Source: Ascaphus truei (taxonomy: Eukaryota > Chordata > Amphibia > Anura > Ascaphidae). Taken from it: a DNA stretch of 64,000 bases. The notes beneath the pieces were generated by a model. That model was not told where the DNA came from. It saw only the letters and a list, made by a program, of their open reading frames with translations, and ran no database searches. This document shows positions 36,688 to 47,267 of this stretch, one piece after another (position 1 is the first letter of the stretch; each line of letters begins with the position of its first letter). The position numbers and the translations under genes are program-made. The DNA lies in NCBI GenBank assembly GCA_036426205.1, contig CM071568.1:116186626-116250625 (forward strand), read 5' to 3'.

Positions 36688-37930
36688 ATGGTCTTCGACC
36701 AAGGCCGAAAATTGGGGCGAATATACCCTGTTACTCCCGTGGACGATATGCCCCAAGTGAATACCGCTACGGTGTCAGAGCCACCAGCTGGGCTGATGTT
36801 CAACTTCGGAGATTCAGATCTCCTGGCTGAAGGGATATACCAACTCACGGCCAAGTTAGAAGAACGTCGGGCCATATTTTTCACAATTGAGAGGGATGTG
36901 GGCTGCAGCCGGAAAGCCCAACACACCATCCGTCTCAGTGACACCACCCCCTTCTGAGAGCGTTCTTGTCGCATCACCCCTCGGGATGTGGACAATGTAA
37001 GGGACGTCTTACAAGAGATGGGGAACAGCGGGGATTGTGACCGAATCCCGGAGCCCCTACACCTCGCCCATTGTGGTGGTGAGGAAGAAGAATGGGTCGG
37101 TTAGATTGTTTGTCGTCTACCGGACACTGAACAATTGCACGGTACCCGATCAGTACACTCTTCCCTGCATCAGAGATTCTCAACGCCCTGACGGGGAGTC
37201 AATGGTTCAGTGTATTGGACTCGCGATCCGGCTACTACCAGGTACCGATGAGTAGAAGACCAGGAGCAGAAGACCAGGAGAAGACTGCCTTCGTCTGTCC
37301 ACGGGGCTTCTATCAATTTACGCGTATGTCCCAAGGCATATGTGGAGCTCCAGCCACATTCCAACTTCTCATGGAGAAAACAATTGGTGACATGAATCCT
37401 CGGGAATGCTTGGTCTACCCGGATGATATTATTGTCTTTGTAAAGACCTTAGAGGAACATGTAGAACGACTGCTCAAAATCCTGGACCGTCTGGGACAAG
37501 AAGGCCTGAAACTGTCACTCGACAAGTGCCTGTTCTGCCACACCTCGGTGACCTACAGTACGTGGGACACATTGTGTCCGCTGATGGGATCGCCACTGAT
37601 CCAGCTAAAGTGGAAGCAGTGGTGAATTGGCCCCAACCTGAGAACGTCATGGAGCTGTGTTCTTTCCTCTGTTTCTGTGGCTATTATCGCCGATTTTTGG
37701 AGAGGTATTGAAGCAAGGCCAAGCCTCTCAACAATCTCCTTAAAATATACCCTGAGGATACAGAGTGAAAGGCCACCTCTTCCAGACAGCCGTTCGGTGA
37801 CAAATTGACGGCCAAATATGAGCGGGCCTTCCTGTGTTTGAATAAAAGTCTAACAGAAGCACCTGTTCTCGCTTATGCCGACCGGGGACGTTGGGTACTG
37901 AAGCTTGTGCTAGCATGGGGAACTAAGCTG
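36688..37930 (+). pseudogene. Gypsy reverse transcriptase and RNase H start, inactive
   Basis: Copies RNA into DNA in an active element. Motifs in order: AQHTIRLSDTTPF (near 36,920), SRSPYTSPIVVVRKKNGSVR (37,045-37,105), LDSRSGYYQVPMS with shifted frames (37,215), RMSQGICGAPATFQ (37,325), then the active site YPDDIIVF, where Pro replaces the Val/Leu/Met of YxDD (residue 69 from 37,215). A frameshift near 37,545 separates YVGHIVSADGIATDP, and the connection domain FCGYYRRF follows. RNase H begins APVLAYAD (37,860) and ends abruptly near 37,900. Confidence 0.75.
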
Positions 37931-39651
37931 TGTGCAATCTGGTTTGCAAACGTTGAGCTGCTGTCCACAACTTTCAGATTTCTGAAAGCCGCTAACAAAA
38001 TTCTCTTTTTCCAGTAACTACAGGGAATTTTAGACTTGCTACATCTGTATTTATTAACAGAAGTCACTTAATCTCTAATTGTGTCTTCAAGAAATACAGC
38101 TTGTAGGTGTCCTGTATGTTTTCCAAAAACATCTAAACATTGGTCAATATCACTTTTTGTTTTAGATTAAGAGATCTTGATAATATAAATAGTTTAATTC
38201 CCAGATGTAGCACACATTATTACTCCTGTTGGAACTGTACATTACAGCAGGAGATGCACAACTTGCTAGCAAAAAATGCCCACATTAACAAGAAAAGGAA
38301 ACACATTAACTGTATTTGTGTGCACGGCTTACTATAAAAAGATACAGTATACCAAAATAAGTGGAAGTTTGAAAGCAGAAGGGAAAACAGTTATGTGATG
38401 AATGATTTAAAAATGAATCTGAGATGCTAAAATACACAAGATACAGTAAGTATAAAATCAGTTTGAGTAAATTGTATGTAATAAGAACAGTAAACATAGC
38501 AATTGTATATATAAATAATGCAAAAATAATTGTAGTCTAGTGACAAAACTGATGTTGAATTGTAAAACTGATTTATTGATTCTGCTTGTTAGCTGCCATA
38601 ATTAGCAGCATATGGATTTCATTTTTCCTCTTCTGTTATTTTGACTTTGTGAGAAGTTGTCCTGATTATAATAATGAGATTGGGTGTTTGTTGCAAAAGA
38701 AGTTGCATGTTACAGAAAACAAATAGATTGAGTAAAGTGCTACTGTCAGCATTGTTGCCAATAATGCAATGAATATTTACACAGCTTCAAAAAATAAAAA
38801 GCAACTAGGTACAGCAGCACATCCAAGATCTTGATTGTGTGTCTAGGTCAATAATTGCAGTTAACCTACTTATGCAATTCGTGTTTCTAAACGTATTTAC
38901 TACTGCTGGGGCTTGCAATAACAGACCCTTTATCAAACAGTGGATTAAATAGTGTCAATGATTAGATAGATTTGATGATTAAAAAAAAAAACTGTTAGCA
39001 ATATGCTCCAAAACCAATTCTTCAACTTCAGGTAAATGTATATATCCCGATCATTGCATCCCTAACTCTCTGCTATAACATCCATCATCTGTTACTAGAG
39101 AAGGGAGACATTTTTTTGCACAATTAGATCCTGAATAGAGTGGGAGAGGGGAATTTCAATTTAGCAATTTAGGCTTATACACAGTTAATATAGAAATCCT
39201 TTTAGGAAGTGTGAAATGGAACTCATTTAAATATACTTTGCATAGACATTGGAAAATCTCCCACCCAGATACCTCCGGTGTGCTCCTTTTTCAGCACAGG
39301 CATGTCTCCCTAATTTATTTGGAGGGATGTTTGGGGGGGGATATATATACAACTGGTGACAGCTGAAAGTCAGTCTCTCTCATGACAGATCTGAATGAAT
39401 ATACTCTTTTTTTTCAGTACCCAATCCGCAGATGGATTTTTTTGTGAGGGAGATGGAGTTGATCTAAACAATCCAAGGAATTTGGGGAAACAGATTTGAA
39501 CTGGTTCGCCTATCTCTATCTGTTGCAAAGAAAAGAGCATCCTAGCTGATTTTTTACAAATACACTATCCCATTATACCCTGTTTCCACTGTACCCTCAT
39601 TTTACATTGTAAGATCCCTGAGCAGGGCCTTTTACTAACGGTACCCGAGTA
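37931..39651. other. AT-rich stretch without a gene
   Basis: No coding signal beyond short chance frames. Near 39,611-39,631 it has the phrase GTAAGATCCCTGAGCAGGGC, resembling a dispersed vertebrate repeat, just before the MITE. Confidence 0.5.
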
Positions 39652-40047
39652 CACTGGCGACACACTTTATTCGAGCTCGGCTAGTCCCACGAATTCGGGT
39701 ATACCCGGGTGTATTGAGGTTTGTGACTGTTTTCTGCCCGAGTGCATTGGGTTATTTTCAAGCAGGGATTGAAGCATTTTATTCCTGCTGGCTGCAATAC
39801 TGCACAGTATATATATATATACTGCATTACAATTCATGAATTTATGCCATCTGGTAGACACGCGAAGCATTGCAGCCTATTAAATCCTAATCATTATCAT
39901 TTAACAGATCAGCCGCCCATCAGCCAGGCATGAACCCAGGCTGGGAAGGCAAATGCAACGGGGCTTGTCAGAGGTGAGGAGTGGCGCATTCCAGGTATCT
40001 GCCAGGTACATACCGGGTATTTGCTCGAATAAAGTGTGTCGGTGCAG
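39652..40047 (+). mobile_element. TA-flanked MITE, type member
   Basis: 396 bases with TA at 39,650-39,651 and 40,048-40,049. Ends are CACTGGCGACACACTTTATT and, on the opposite strand, CTGCACCGACACACTTTATT; the inverted repeat is clear after the first six bases. It has no ORF. A near-full copy lies at 7,665-8,070 and a truncated one at 44,909-44,975. The GC-rich MITEs share the ACACTTTATTCGAGC terminal phrase, so both types probably used the same transposase. Confidence 0.85.
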
Positions 40048-40136
40048 TACATTACACTTCGAGTTGTATCTTTATTGTCTTCATAGCCCAATTCTACTTA
40101 TTTGTGAAATATGTAAACATATTTAAAAATGATACT

Positions 40137-40172
40137 AGTAATAATAACAATAATAATAATAATAATAGTAAT
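40137..40172. repeat. (AAT)n microsatellite
   Basis: Imperfect TAA/AAT run. Confidence 0.85.
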
Positions 40173-41295
40173 AATTTGGTCCTTAATGAGAGGAGCATAA
40201 TACAAGAGGTAAGAAATATAGAAAGTATTTTGTGTACACAATGCAGAAGAAGTCACAAGGATAAAAGAGGAAATATAGAAGCCTCAGTTATCCAGCAGAC
40301 TTCCTACCAGGAATCTGACAATTTGTGAGACCTTGGTAAAGAAACACGTGACACAATGTCATGTAGGAGGGACAGGATGAGAAATATCAAGTCAATGGAG
40401 TCATTGAGAAATATCAAGTCAATGAATGAAAATGAGACATCCATAATGTAATGGTTGAAAAAAAAACTGATGCTGTATTCCATAAATTTTCTATGTTAGC
40501 GTGAGTGAAATGATGATACCTTTCAAATATAGATTTGCTGATTGTAAAGTACCAACGTCAGTGCTGACTGTGTTACATATATAGGTTGGAGAAATTCAGT
40601 CTTAATTCTTTAATTTGTTTTCCAAGATATGTCTAAATAATTACTGAATTACTGAAAATACTGTATGACTGTTAAGGAATATAAAATATTATCTGTATTA
40701 ACAAAGTACTGTATAGTACCGTATTTTTATTATTTTTATTTATGAAATATACAGAAGGGTCATATTTACTATGCAGAGCTATTTCTTAAGACATCTTGAT
40801 GAGTTTCAATGGGTGTCTTATGGCACATTAAACATGGGCCATAATGTCATACTGTACATCATTTTTTTTTTTCTGACAACATTTTAATTCAATCATAAAT
40901 GCAATAAAAAAATTATATATATATTGTATATACAGTATGTATCTCCATTCACTTAGACATGACAATCCTATACATGACTATAAATAAAAATTTGTATCAA
41001 TGCATACAGTAAAATGATATGTGTTGCTAAATACTGTATATTGCACATAAATTAATTGTCAGGCTAAAGCCTGATAGTGGAGGGTGTGAACAATCCTTCT
41101 TACCCGTGGCTATAAATATTTATAACCTACAGGTTTTCCTTGCCCATCCAGGAAAGTTCAGTACCTCAATTAATCTTAGGCCAAGTTTCATCAACAAGGA
41201 TAGTGAACACCAAAAGTACAGGATCAGTGACATGTTTAAAAAAAGTTTAGAGATTTCAACTACTTTCAAGAACCGCAAAATCAGTGAGAGTTGAC
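40173..41295. other. AT-rich stretch without a gene
   Basis: Non-coding; includes a TATATA run near 40,915-40,935. No recognised element. Confidence 0.5.
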
Positions 41296-41340
41296 GTATA
41301 GGAAGGTCACGTTGTGCTGACCGAAACGTTGGATGCAGTG
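41296..41340 (+). ncRNA. Degenerate hammerhead-like module
   Basis: AGGAAGGTCACG stem, GACCGAAACGTTGG. Stem GGTC/GACC followed by GAAACGTT keeps the geometry, but the CTGANGA box has become TATAGGA. Mirror near 14,270-14,315. Confidence 0.25.
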
Positions 41341-42206
41341 CCATGTATTGTTAAGATGAATATAGTTTTTCTACTTACCTGGCTGTGTGCTGTTTTCCAG
41401 TCCACATCTGGTAAATAACACACACACACACACACCACACACACACACACACACACAAGATATGTGGGATAATGCAAAATAACACCAATTTATTATACAA
41501 AAAAAATACCACAAAAAGTTAAAAAATAACAATATATAAAAAAACAGGCAGACAACACGAAAACCTCCTGGAAGTAGGAAGATGATGTGACAGATCTATA
41601 AACAGTGCAAATTACATAACACCAAACAGGTAAGGGATGAACCAAAGGAAAAATGGGGAACAGCCCTAAATATATTGGAAAATCTCAGGACAAAGTCCCG
41701 AGAGAGACCACTGACCGGCCGGTCCTATATCACAAATAAAGGGACCCCATACCCCCACAAAATGTCCCTATACCATCAAACACATAACCAAGAGGCAGGA
41801 AGTGTGGCAACCAGCCACATAAACTAATCCCTATATATGTAGAAATCCAAACGCAAGGGGTAAAGCCGACTTGCAAGGGTTAACTGTGGATCCCCACTAG
41901 CCTACAGTGTGTATGCCTGGTGTAATATATAAAACAGCATGAGGAGCAGACAGCTGCAGAATCAAAGAGCTCTGAATCATGCTCCAGAGAGCAAAAATGG
42001 TGGTTAGTAGTAATGCTAATGCAAACACATTGTAGGGCTATGACCCAAAACCACCAATACTTAGCTTAGTACTGCAGCGTGTCTCACAATCCTCTGCACA
42101 TCAGAACTGTCACGCTACTCCAGGAGATAGTTTGCCCGCACCACTAATGAGTTTTGACTCACTGGTCTTCCTCCCTAAGATTCAACAACAACAACTCTGA
42201 GATACT
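41341..42206. other. Repeat-like sequence without a gene
   Basis: Contains a CA microsatellite at 41,411-41,457. The rest is non-coding and mirrored at about 13,390-14,230. Confidence 0.5.
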
Positions 42207-42207
42207 G

Positions 42208-42247
<40 letters not shown>

Positions 42248-42248
42248 T
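42207..42248. repeat. (AGAC)n microsatellite
   Basis: About nine AGAC units. The mirror position near 13,330 has a much shorter GTCT run, so the length differs between arms. Confidence 0.9.
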
Positions 42249-42261
42249 AAGAATAAATGAG

Positions 42262-42380
42262 TTATGGTGATACCTTTTTATTGGACTAACAATTTGTGTC
42301 AAAGGACAAGATTTCGAGAGTGCTCCTCTCTTCTTCAGGTCAAGCAATACTGCTGGTATTGCCTGACCTGAATGCTTTCT
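42262..42380 (-). ncRNA. PLE-like end with hammerhead-like motif (truncated palindrome)
   Basis: On the minus strand 42,340-42,303 reads CTGAAGA (fits CTGANGA), a GAGAG...CTCTC stem, then GAAA and TCTTGTCC. A hairpin formed by TTCAGGTCAAGCAATACTGC and its complement lies at 42,334-42,373. Beyond 42,375 the match to the left arm ends, so only one half of the palindrome seen at 13,122-13,305 is present. Confidence 0.45.
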
Positions 42381-42694
42381 GAGGTTTTTTGGTTTTTTTC
42401 ATCCAATTATAACCTTTTTATTTCACTTTTTTTTAAATTTTTTATTCTATATATTTTTTAATCCGTTTGGTTATATGGTATTATTTTTTATTATTATTAA
42501 GTATTAGGTCTTTATATTGATATTTTAAATACATTATAAAACCTATTACCCTTGGTTAATACTGGTTTGGACTTTAATTTAACCCACATATGCCACCCCA
42601 TTTGGATGCTTTCATAATTGGTTTACATTAATCACAGTTTTGTATAGGCTGTAATTAGAGCGCTACTCTACTTCGTTCTTTTCTGTTTTGTTTT

Positions 42695-42735
42695 GTTATT
42701 ATATATATATATTAATATATATATATATATATCTA
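42695..42735. repeat. (TA)n microsatellite
   Basis: TATATA run directly before the GC-rich element. Confidence 0.9.
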
Positions 42736-42740
42736 TATAA

Positions 42741-43116
42741 CAGAGGCGGCCAAATTTATTCTACTGGGCTGGTGCCGAAAGCCGGGAGATTTCCCGGCTT
42801 GCTCGTTTTTTTCCCTCGGCGTGCTGCGCTCGCCGATGCCGGTCATGTCTATCTGTGCGTGCGCGCCATGCGCGCGTGCCCAGGCTTCCCCGAGCCCTGG
42901 TGTCCCCGCGATGTCGGGATGCGGTGGGGGGTTCCGGGTGACCTGGCGGACCCGGAGAGGGGAGGGGGGAAGCCCTCGATCGGAGGACCGATCCTCCGAG
43001 GCTCTTCGGCGCGCTGCACGGACACCCCGGAGCGCGCACGAGGACACCCCGGCGCGCGCGCGCCCGATTTCTGTCGCGGCCGAGACTGCGGTAAAAGTTA
43101 GAATAAAAACTCGGAC
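42741..43116 (+). mobile_element. GC-rich MITE, divergent subfamily
   Basis: Starts CAGAGGCGGCCAAATTTATT; the far end on the opposite strand reads GTCCGAGTTTTTATTCTAAC, giving a weak terminal inverted repeat around TTTATTCTA. It shares the internal hairpin GCCGGGAGATTTCCCGGC and the general GC-rich layout with 32,127-32,482 and 52,605-52,925. It lies in the right-arm-only block. No transposase. Confidence 0.6.
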
Positions 43117-43260
43117 ACACACACACCACACACACACACCACACACCACACACACCAACACACACACACACACACACACAACACCACACAAACATAAACA
43201 CAATAACACACACACACACACACACACACCACACACCACACACACACACCACACACACAC

Positions 43261-43294
<34 letters not shown>

Positions 43295-43300
43295 ACACAC
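43117..43300. repeat. (CA)n / (TA)n compound microsatellite
   Basis: Long imperfect CA run with ACC interruptions ending in TATATATA. Frames encoding Val/Cys strings here are artefacts. Confidence 0.95.
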
Positions 43301-44020
43301 ACACCCTCTCATCCCCCTCTCAACTCTTAGGGCTCCTCCCCCCTCCTGCTCCTGCTCCTGCTCAGACAGCTCTTCCGTGATCTTGTACTCTGACCTGTAA
43401 CTATGGCTACACGGAGTCTGCCTGTGGCTCCACCACCCACCAACTGCTGCCGGTAGAGCCCCACGCAGGGCACGTGGGGGAGAGGTGTGCACTGCTCTCA
43501 GCTGTCAAGTACTACAATCGTGTGGAACGCTGGCGGACGGCCATCTTTTTTTTTACATGTTTTTTTCAATTAAATTAACTGACTGCCCGCCGTGCAGGGA
43601 GCTCAGGGGCGGTCCCCCTGACCCACGGCCTGGGATGCCAGTGCCCTTTGTCCCCGCTGTTGGCAGCCCTGTATACAGAGGGCCCCGGATATACGGCGGG
43701 TTCCGTTCCAGGGGCCCGCCGTATAGTGAAATTCGCCGAAAGCGGATCTGACAATTTTCAGTTCTGTGCATGCACATAAAGAGTTTTTGTTTTCCGTTCT
43801 TCGCATGCGCGCCTAGATCTGCACGCCAAAACTACGGTCTCTCGCCGCAGCCGCGCGGCCGGCGAACCCGCCCCATTCTGCGCATGCGCGACTGAGGTCA
43901 AGAGATGGCGGCGCGCTTCCTCTGTCGACGGTATCGGCGATTGCGCCGAAAAGCGAAGTGCCGAGAAGCGGCGCTCTGCTGTCTATATATTGACAACGGA
44001 AAAATAAGTAAGTGCGCAAA
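43301..44020. promoter_or_regulatory. CpG-rich module with NRF1-like and YY1-like motifs
   Basis: GC- and CpG-rich block in AT-rich DNA. It contains TGCGCATGCGCG (near 43,877), TTCGCATGCGCG (43,800) and AGAGATGGCGGC (43,901-43,912), which resemble NRF1 and YY1 sites, and a palindromic CGCGCGGCCGGCG region at 43,850. A TATATA sequence lies at 43,984. Such motif pairs occur in housekeeping promoters but also in transposon 5' regions. No gene follows on either strand, so a transposon-derived promoter or a fragment is more likely. Confidence 0.3.
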
Positions 44021-44100
44021 TGTTATCATATAGGTGTTTAATTGTAACAAAAAATGCTGCCACAGTGTACTAACTAATCACAATAGTTAAAGAAATAGGT

Positions 44101-44759
44101 AAGGAGAAAAACACACGGGCGCAGTGTCAGTTAAAATTAACTACATCAAGTTAATATATAAATTTCAGATGAAAGTTTCAATTGGTGTGAATGATGATAG
44201 GAATCCTTTACGTGAATTTTACAATTTATGTCTTGATCTTTACACACAGACCGCCTGGTAGAGATCAACGGATGGATTAGGGGAGACCTTTATGTATCCA
44301 CTGAAAGCCAGTTGCCTTTAGACCTGCTGCTGGAACACTCACACACAGCAGAAACAACCGCAGACAGTCACAGTGAAGCAGGCACAGTGGGAGGATGGTA
44401 ACGGTCTCAACCTCTTGCAGCTGATCAACATGAGGTGCAAGGCAATTCAGTATACAGGAGTCCCTTAGTTAGCACACAAACAACACCATGCTTACTACGT
44501 GCTTGCGCAATGATTGTCACAGTTCTACGTGTTTCGTCGCGCTTGCCACTTCGTCAGTCAATGAAACGCCCTCAGTATTCAGGATATAATACTGTGCTAG
44601 CTTAAATCTCACCAGTAGTTTCTGTGAAAGATACAAGACGTAAAGAGTAAAATCACGTAAAGGATTCTATCAACATTTCCACCTTTGAACTTTCATCTGA
44701 TTTATTTATTATTTGTGTAGTTATTTTAACTGACTTTGCGCCTGTGTGTGTTTTTCTCC

Positions 44760-44762
<3 letters not shown>
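44101..44762. mobile_element. Palindromic PLE-like element
   Basis: Arms 44,101-44,250 and 44,624-44,762 are inverted copies (AAGGAGAAAAACACAC at one end, its complement at the other; GAATCCTTTACGTGA inside both). The 370-base middle carries a hammerhead-like motif on the minus strand. No ORF. The layout suits a non-autonomous derivative of a Penelope-like element, whose terminal repeats can be inverted and carry hammerheads. Confidence 0.55.
44524..44557 (-). ncRNA. Hammerhead-like ribozyme motif
   Basis: Minus strand: CTGACGA, a GTGGC...GCGAC stem, GAAA, CACG, then TA before GAAC. Both core boxes (CTGANGA and GAAA) and the TA cleavage context are exact. Stem II has a mismatch, and stem I pairing is poor. 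Confidence 0.4.
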
Positions 44763-44763
<1 letters not shown>

Positions 44764-44841
<78 letters not shown>

Positions 44842-44842
44842 C
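44764..44842. repeat. (TA)n microsatellite
   Basis: About 75 bases of TA with one ATTATA interruption. Confidence 0.95.
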
Positions 44843-44908
44843 AGTAGAGGTATCAGTACCGTGTTAGCCGAGCTTCAATAATCAAAAAATAATAGATGAT
44901 ACCGTTCG

Positions 44909-44975
44909 GTGGCGCATTCCAGGTATCTGCCAGGTACATACCGGGTATTTGCTCGAATAAAGTGTGTCGGTGCAG
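44909..44975 (+). mobile_element. Truncated MITE at arm breakpoint
   Basis: Last 67 bases of the MITE family, ending GTGTGTCGGTGCAG with TA at 44,976-44,977. It joins abruptly at 44,909 to a different repeat end (GATACCGTTC). The left arm has the complete MITE at this insertion site, so this junction is a deletion, a recombination product or an assembly join. Confidence 0.8.
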
Positions 44976-44977
44976 TA

Positions 44978-47171
44978 ACCTGACAAAAACATGAATTGGT
45001 GTGTTTTCTAGTGCAAAATCTCTGATCACAGGACTCCTAACCGATAGTGAGGGTGTCTGGGTTTGATTAGAGAAAAAATCAGATGTATTGATAAGTGACT
45101 TAGAAACAATTACTGAGGTTCTAGATTTGCTGGACATGTGAGAAAAAATACCCTTTAAGACAGGAGTTTTCATTTCTTCCCAGAGTAACCCAATGTTTGC
45201 TGGGGCATATTTAGACACAGTACTGAGGGACTGGGTTTCAGCAAAGGCAGGACAGCTAAATAGCTCAGATTTAAACCCCAGGACTTGTAATATATGCATG
45301 GTGACCTCAGACAGTACTAAGGAAGTGACCACAGATATGCTGATCCCTGGAGAATTAGCCTGGACAGAGAAATCAGGGGGACCCCCAATCAGGATACTCC
45401 TTGTAAGAAGAGCTTCAGAATCAGAAGGAGAATCATTACCTCTCAGAGTCTCAAAACTAGTAAGACACAATTCAGCGAAAAGGGATACAGTGTGCAAGCT
45501 TTTTACTAATCTATATGAAAAAGCGTCACTTTGGGGAGAAAACCGTGCGTCAGCAAACATTCCTGGGAACATAATATGAACCCCAGGAGGGACATACAGA
45601 CTACTGTATGCTTTTAACCCTAAGCTTAAAGAGGAGGAGAACTCAGACAGTACACGGGGGTGAATCATAACTGTACTGGTCTCTGAAGTAGGTATTTGGT
45701 AAGGAATGTCTGGGAAACCAGAAATTACTGCAGACTCCATAATGTGGGAACTATGCACTGAAGCAGGGATCACCGCTATGTGGGCGACAGGCTGGTTCAG
45801 CGAAACACCCGGGAGAAGGAACTCTGCGAGCAAGCTTAGGGAAAAACCTGACTCCTGAATACATTTATCAGGAACCAGAACTTTAGCCGAAGTCTCCGGA
45901 GACGAAACTGCGGAAACTTGAGCTGAAGCAGGGGATTTATAGAAAAGAATATCTAGGGACTCCGTACGGTTATGGGAATCCCTCAATGCAACCTCTGCTG
46001 TCTGACTTGTGGACTCATTCTCTGATTCTCTGAGGCTAAAACGAAGGCATTAACTTGGAGGCAGCAAGAATTTACAGGGGTTAATGCAGACAATGCCTGA
46101 GAGTAAAACATAGGTAATCTTCTCTCTGTATTAGGACAGACCAGGAATCTCTCCTCTGAAGCTAGGGGCGTGACCATGGCTGACAGAGAACAGGGATTTA
46201 CCAAAGGAAACTCAGAGAGCTGCCCCTCAGGGGTTAATACAGAAATGACCCTGGGAACAGAACTTAGGGATTCTTTCTCTGACGGGGAAAGCGCAGAGGA
46301 CTGCCTAGCAGAGTTTAAAGCTGGAAAACCCTCAAGAGCTGGAGTGACAGATTCGGAGTTAGAAATAGGGGAACAAAGGGACTTATTCTCTGATAGTAGA
46401 ACCTTAGTGTTGGCTAGTGAAACATATGTATTCTCCAGGGGAACCTCACAGGACTGCTCGGCAGGGGTTAAAGCTGGAAAACCCTCAAGACCTAGAGAAA
46501 GGACTTCTGAGCTAGAAATAGGAGAACTAATGAACTTATTCTCTGATACAAGAACATTAGTGCTGGGTAGAGCAACATATGTATTCTCCAGGGGGACCTC
46601 ACAGGACTGATCGGCAGGGGTTAACGAAAACATATCATTGGTGTCAGGGAACCCGGCCATACACTCAGGGCAAGGATCCGTGGTAGACCAGGGATACAGC
46701 CAAGCGGCAGCGAAGCTGGCGAGGGGAGGATCCTGTTCCTTTATGCAAATGTCCAATGTCATGGAAAGGATATGGAGTGTTTTTTGGGCATCAGCCAACA
46801 TGAGGAGAGGGTCCTCTTTTGCTATATAAATGTCTAAAGACAAGGCCAGGGAAGAGAGTTCCTTTTGGGCGTCGTCCAATTCTAAAGGTACACATTTTCC
46901 CAAGTTAAAGGGTAACCAGGAAAGCAAATACAAGCGGCCAGCGATTGTTTTAAGTCCCGGAGGCGGTAAACCTTCATCATGAGATCATTACGGCATTTGT
47001 TTTGCAAAGGGGTTAAACCTACAAACACAATCAGATCTTCAATCAGGGGTATTATCTCACATAGAAACTGGTATTCACACTGGGACTGGTTTACAGGCTG
47101 GGACAGGCTTTCAGACAGAAACTTACCAACCCTCACCACAGGGCGGTCCGAGTTTGTGCGGCCGAGCATAC
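44978..47171 (-). pseudogene. Unknown Ser/Pro-rich ORF of an LTR retroelement
   Basis: Function not recognised. The minus strand reads from 47,169 (MLGRTNSDRP) through a frameshift near 46,920 to a 317-codon frame (46,933-45,983), then after a one-base insertion near 45,985 a further frame to the MITE at 44,977. The left arm lacks that inserted base. The middle part contains tandem units of about 50 residues with CEVPLENTYV, VLVSEN/LLSENK and SPISSSE/SPISNSE. I see no RT, protease, integrase, zinc knuckle or transmembrane segment. The frame also appears open upstream across the LTR end (GEQNPDS precedes MLGR), so translation probably begins in the LTR. An N-terminal segment rich in Leu (LKQSLAA, LSSLALSLD) might form helices. 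Confidence 0.6.
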
Positions 47172-47267
47172 TGTCAGGGTTCTGCTCGCCACAAACCAGG
47201 GTCGGACCGCGAGGCTGATATGGGGTTGTAAAAGCACCGACCTGAGACCGCGCAGGCTGATCCGGAT
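47172..47267 (-). repeat. 96-bp partial LTR end flanking an insertion
   Basis: Homologous to 47,928-48,023 at about nine tenths identity by eye. It is the LTR end contiguous with the internal ORF: on the minus strand its frame runs TTPYQPRGPTLVCGEQNPDS directly into MLGRTNSD. Confidence 0.75.

Larger units (their letters stand above)
34130..37930 (+). mobile_element. Decayed Ty3/gypsy element with PNMA-like gag
   Basis: Gag, zinc knuckle, protease, RT and the start of RNase H follow in order on the plus strand. No LTRs are recognised, and the 3' part stops inside RNase H near 37,900, where the sequence becomes unrelated AT-rich DNA. Many stops and frameshifts are present; the left arm (17,890-21,750) shares key substitutions. 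Confidence 0.75.

Noticed and set aside
42207..42248. CRISPR-like regular repeats
   Set aside because: Simple tetranucleotide microsatellite without spacers. No CRISPR arrays are present, and the DNA is eukaryotic.
42733..43492. ORFs rich in Val/Cys or Thr/His across 42,733-43,492
   Set aside because: Translations of the CA/TG microsatellite and GC-rich MITE; no coding evidence.
45193..45579. Plus-strand ORF of 128 codons, and a similar one at 46,170-46,610
   Set aside because: Antisense shadows of the longer repeat-containing ORF of the LTR element.
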